Positions 5,601 through 6,473 of a stretch of DNA of 6,473 nucleotides are shown piece after piece. The stretch lies in the NCBI GenBank assembly GCA_021781095.1, contig JAJXXM010000131.1:1-6473 (forward strand), given 5' to 3'. This stretch comes from a bacterium (GTDB taxonomy: Bacteria; Eremiobacterota; Eremiobacteria; Baltobacterales; Baltobacteraceae). Under the pieces are notes generated by a model. The model was not told the DNA's origin. It saw only the letters and a list, made by a program, of their open reading frames with translations, and did not search any database. Both the position numbers and the translations under genes were made by a program. Numbering within the stretch: the first letter of the stretch is position 1; the number at the start of each line of letters is the position of its first letter.

Positions 5601-6473
5601 ATGTCCACTAGCCAGATCCCCGGGACGAACGTTCCCCCCGTTTCTTTTCCCGGCATCGTGTCGGGTATCGATTATAATTCGATCATTCAAAAGTTGACCG
5701 CGCTGACGCTGGCGCCGACGACGCAGATCAATCAGCAGATCGCGACGCTCAACGCCGCCAACCTCGAACTGATCAAGATCAACAATCTCCTTTCCTCCGT
5801 GCAGACGGCGCTCGGTGCGCTCTCGCAACCGAATATCTACGATGCCGTTTCGGCGACGAGCACGAACCTCGCAGCGATCGTGGCCTCGGGAATCGCCGGC
5901 GGGAATGCCGTTCCCGGCGTCTACACGATCGACTCGGTGCAGACCGCTACGCCGACTTCGGTCCTCAGCAATACGGCGGCCGGACACGCGATTACCGACC
6001 TGCTTCCGGCGACCGCCGGCATCTATGCCGGCCAGGCATCGAATACCGTTCCGCTCGTCGATTCGTATGCGGCGATCACGCCGACCAACGGTAGCGGATC
6101 GACCGGATCGGTAACGATCGACGGCGTATCGGTGAATTACGACGTCAACACGCAGTCGCTCAATACGATTCTTGCGAATATTCAAACCGCGGTGCAGGCC
6201 TACGATCCCTCCTTTACCGCGTCGCTGAATGGATCGGGCGCGGTGGTGTTGAGCGGAAGCAAGCCGATCACGCTCGGTAGTGCGAACGACCAGGGAAATC
6301 TTCTCGACGTGCTGCGCCTTTCGGGAGCGCAGATCAACAATACCGGACCCACCACCGGCGTTACCGGGACCGCCGGAGTCGGCGGCATCAACCAGGCGGT
6401 CGCGTTCGATTCGACCGGTACGGATGCGGGCTTCGTTACGCCGGTTACTAGCGGGAACTTTACCATCAACGGC
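5601..6473 (+). CDS. fliD: Flagellar hook-associated protein 2 (filament cap) FliD, N-terminal part
   Basis: The frame is open from the ATG to the window end, giving 291 residues; the 3' end is missing. FliD forms the cap complex at the growing filament tip and guides flagellin assembly outside the cell after export by the flagellar type III system. The N-terminus fits the FliD_N family: 'FPGIVSGIDYNSIIQKLTAL' (17-36) corresponds to the usual GLxSGLDxxxiVxqLm, followed by a helix (about 40-76) expected to form coiled coil, and 'GNAVPGVYTIDSVQTA' (101-116) to the typical xGxYxixVxxLA strand. There is no cleavable signal peptide and no cysteine, as usual for exported axial proteins. Residues about 169-242 form one flagellin-IN-like unit starting 'GSVTIDGVSV', and a second begins at 285 with 'GNFTING' where the window stops. 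Start chosen by the ribosome site at 5587-5596. Probably co-transcribed with flaG. Confidence 0.93.
   Translation, partial: MSTSQIPGTNVPPVSFPGIVSGIDYNSIIQKLTALTLAPTTQINQQIATLNAANLELIKINNLLSSVQTALGALSQPNIYDAVSATSTNLAAIVASGIAGGNAVPGVYTIDSVQTATPTSVLSNTAAGHAITDLLPATAGIYAGQASNTVPLVDSYAAITPTNGSGSTGSVTIDGVSVNYDVNTQSLNTILANIQTAVQAYDPSFTASLNGSGAVVLSGSKPITLGSANDQGNLLDVLRLSGAQINNTGPTTGVTGTAGVGGINQAVAFDSTGTDAGFVTPVTSGNFTING

Noticed and set aside
5214..6185. 323-codon open frame on the minus strand across flaG and fliD.
   Set aside because: Its translation is an Arg/Asp/Gly-rich low-complexity product with no family resemblance, and both opposing genes are firmly identified.

Overview
The window is a GC-rich, densely packed bacterial segment with every gene on the + strand. 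Strong G/C third-position preference, GTG and TTG starts, and flagellar genes point to a motile, high-GC bacterium. The lineage cannot be fixed from this sequence. An uncultured-phylum origin such as Eremiobacterota-like bacteria is only a guess from codon style.

Layout: (1) positions 1-423, the 3' end of a TPR protein. (2) 432-3050, an 872-residue protein with two intact-looking GT2 (GT-A) glycosyltransferase domains, a third degenerate GT-A-like domain between them, and an alpha/beta tail. (3) 3047-5053, a 668-residue protein overlapping gene 2 by 4 nt. It reads as a novel N-terminal module, a methyltransferase-like Rossmann domain without its glycine signature, and a GT4-like GT-B domain without both glutamates of the usual E-x7-E motif. 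(4) 5109-5564, flaG. (5) 5601 to the window end, the first 291 codons of fliD, the filament cap.

A close match to a sigma-28 (FliA/SigD) flagellar promoter lies in the 55-nt gap before flaG, and its -35 box shares bases with the stop codon of gene 3. flaG-fliD therefore looks like a late flagellar transcription unit of its own, placed right behind a glycosylation cluster. A perfect 9-bp hairpin has the flaG stop codon as its loop and separates flaG from fliD.

Most likely reading: genes 1-3 build or attach a glycan on flagellar protein (flagellin is the usual target in such neighbourhoods), and flaG/fliD supply filament-length control and the cap. The most unusual point is that genes 2 and 3 together carry three enzyme-like modules that keep their fold signatures but have lost the expected catalytic or cofactor residues, beside two modules that look active.
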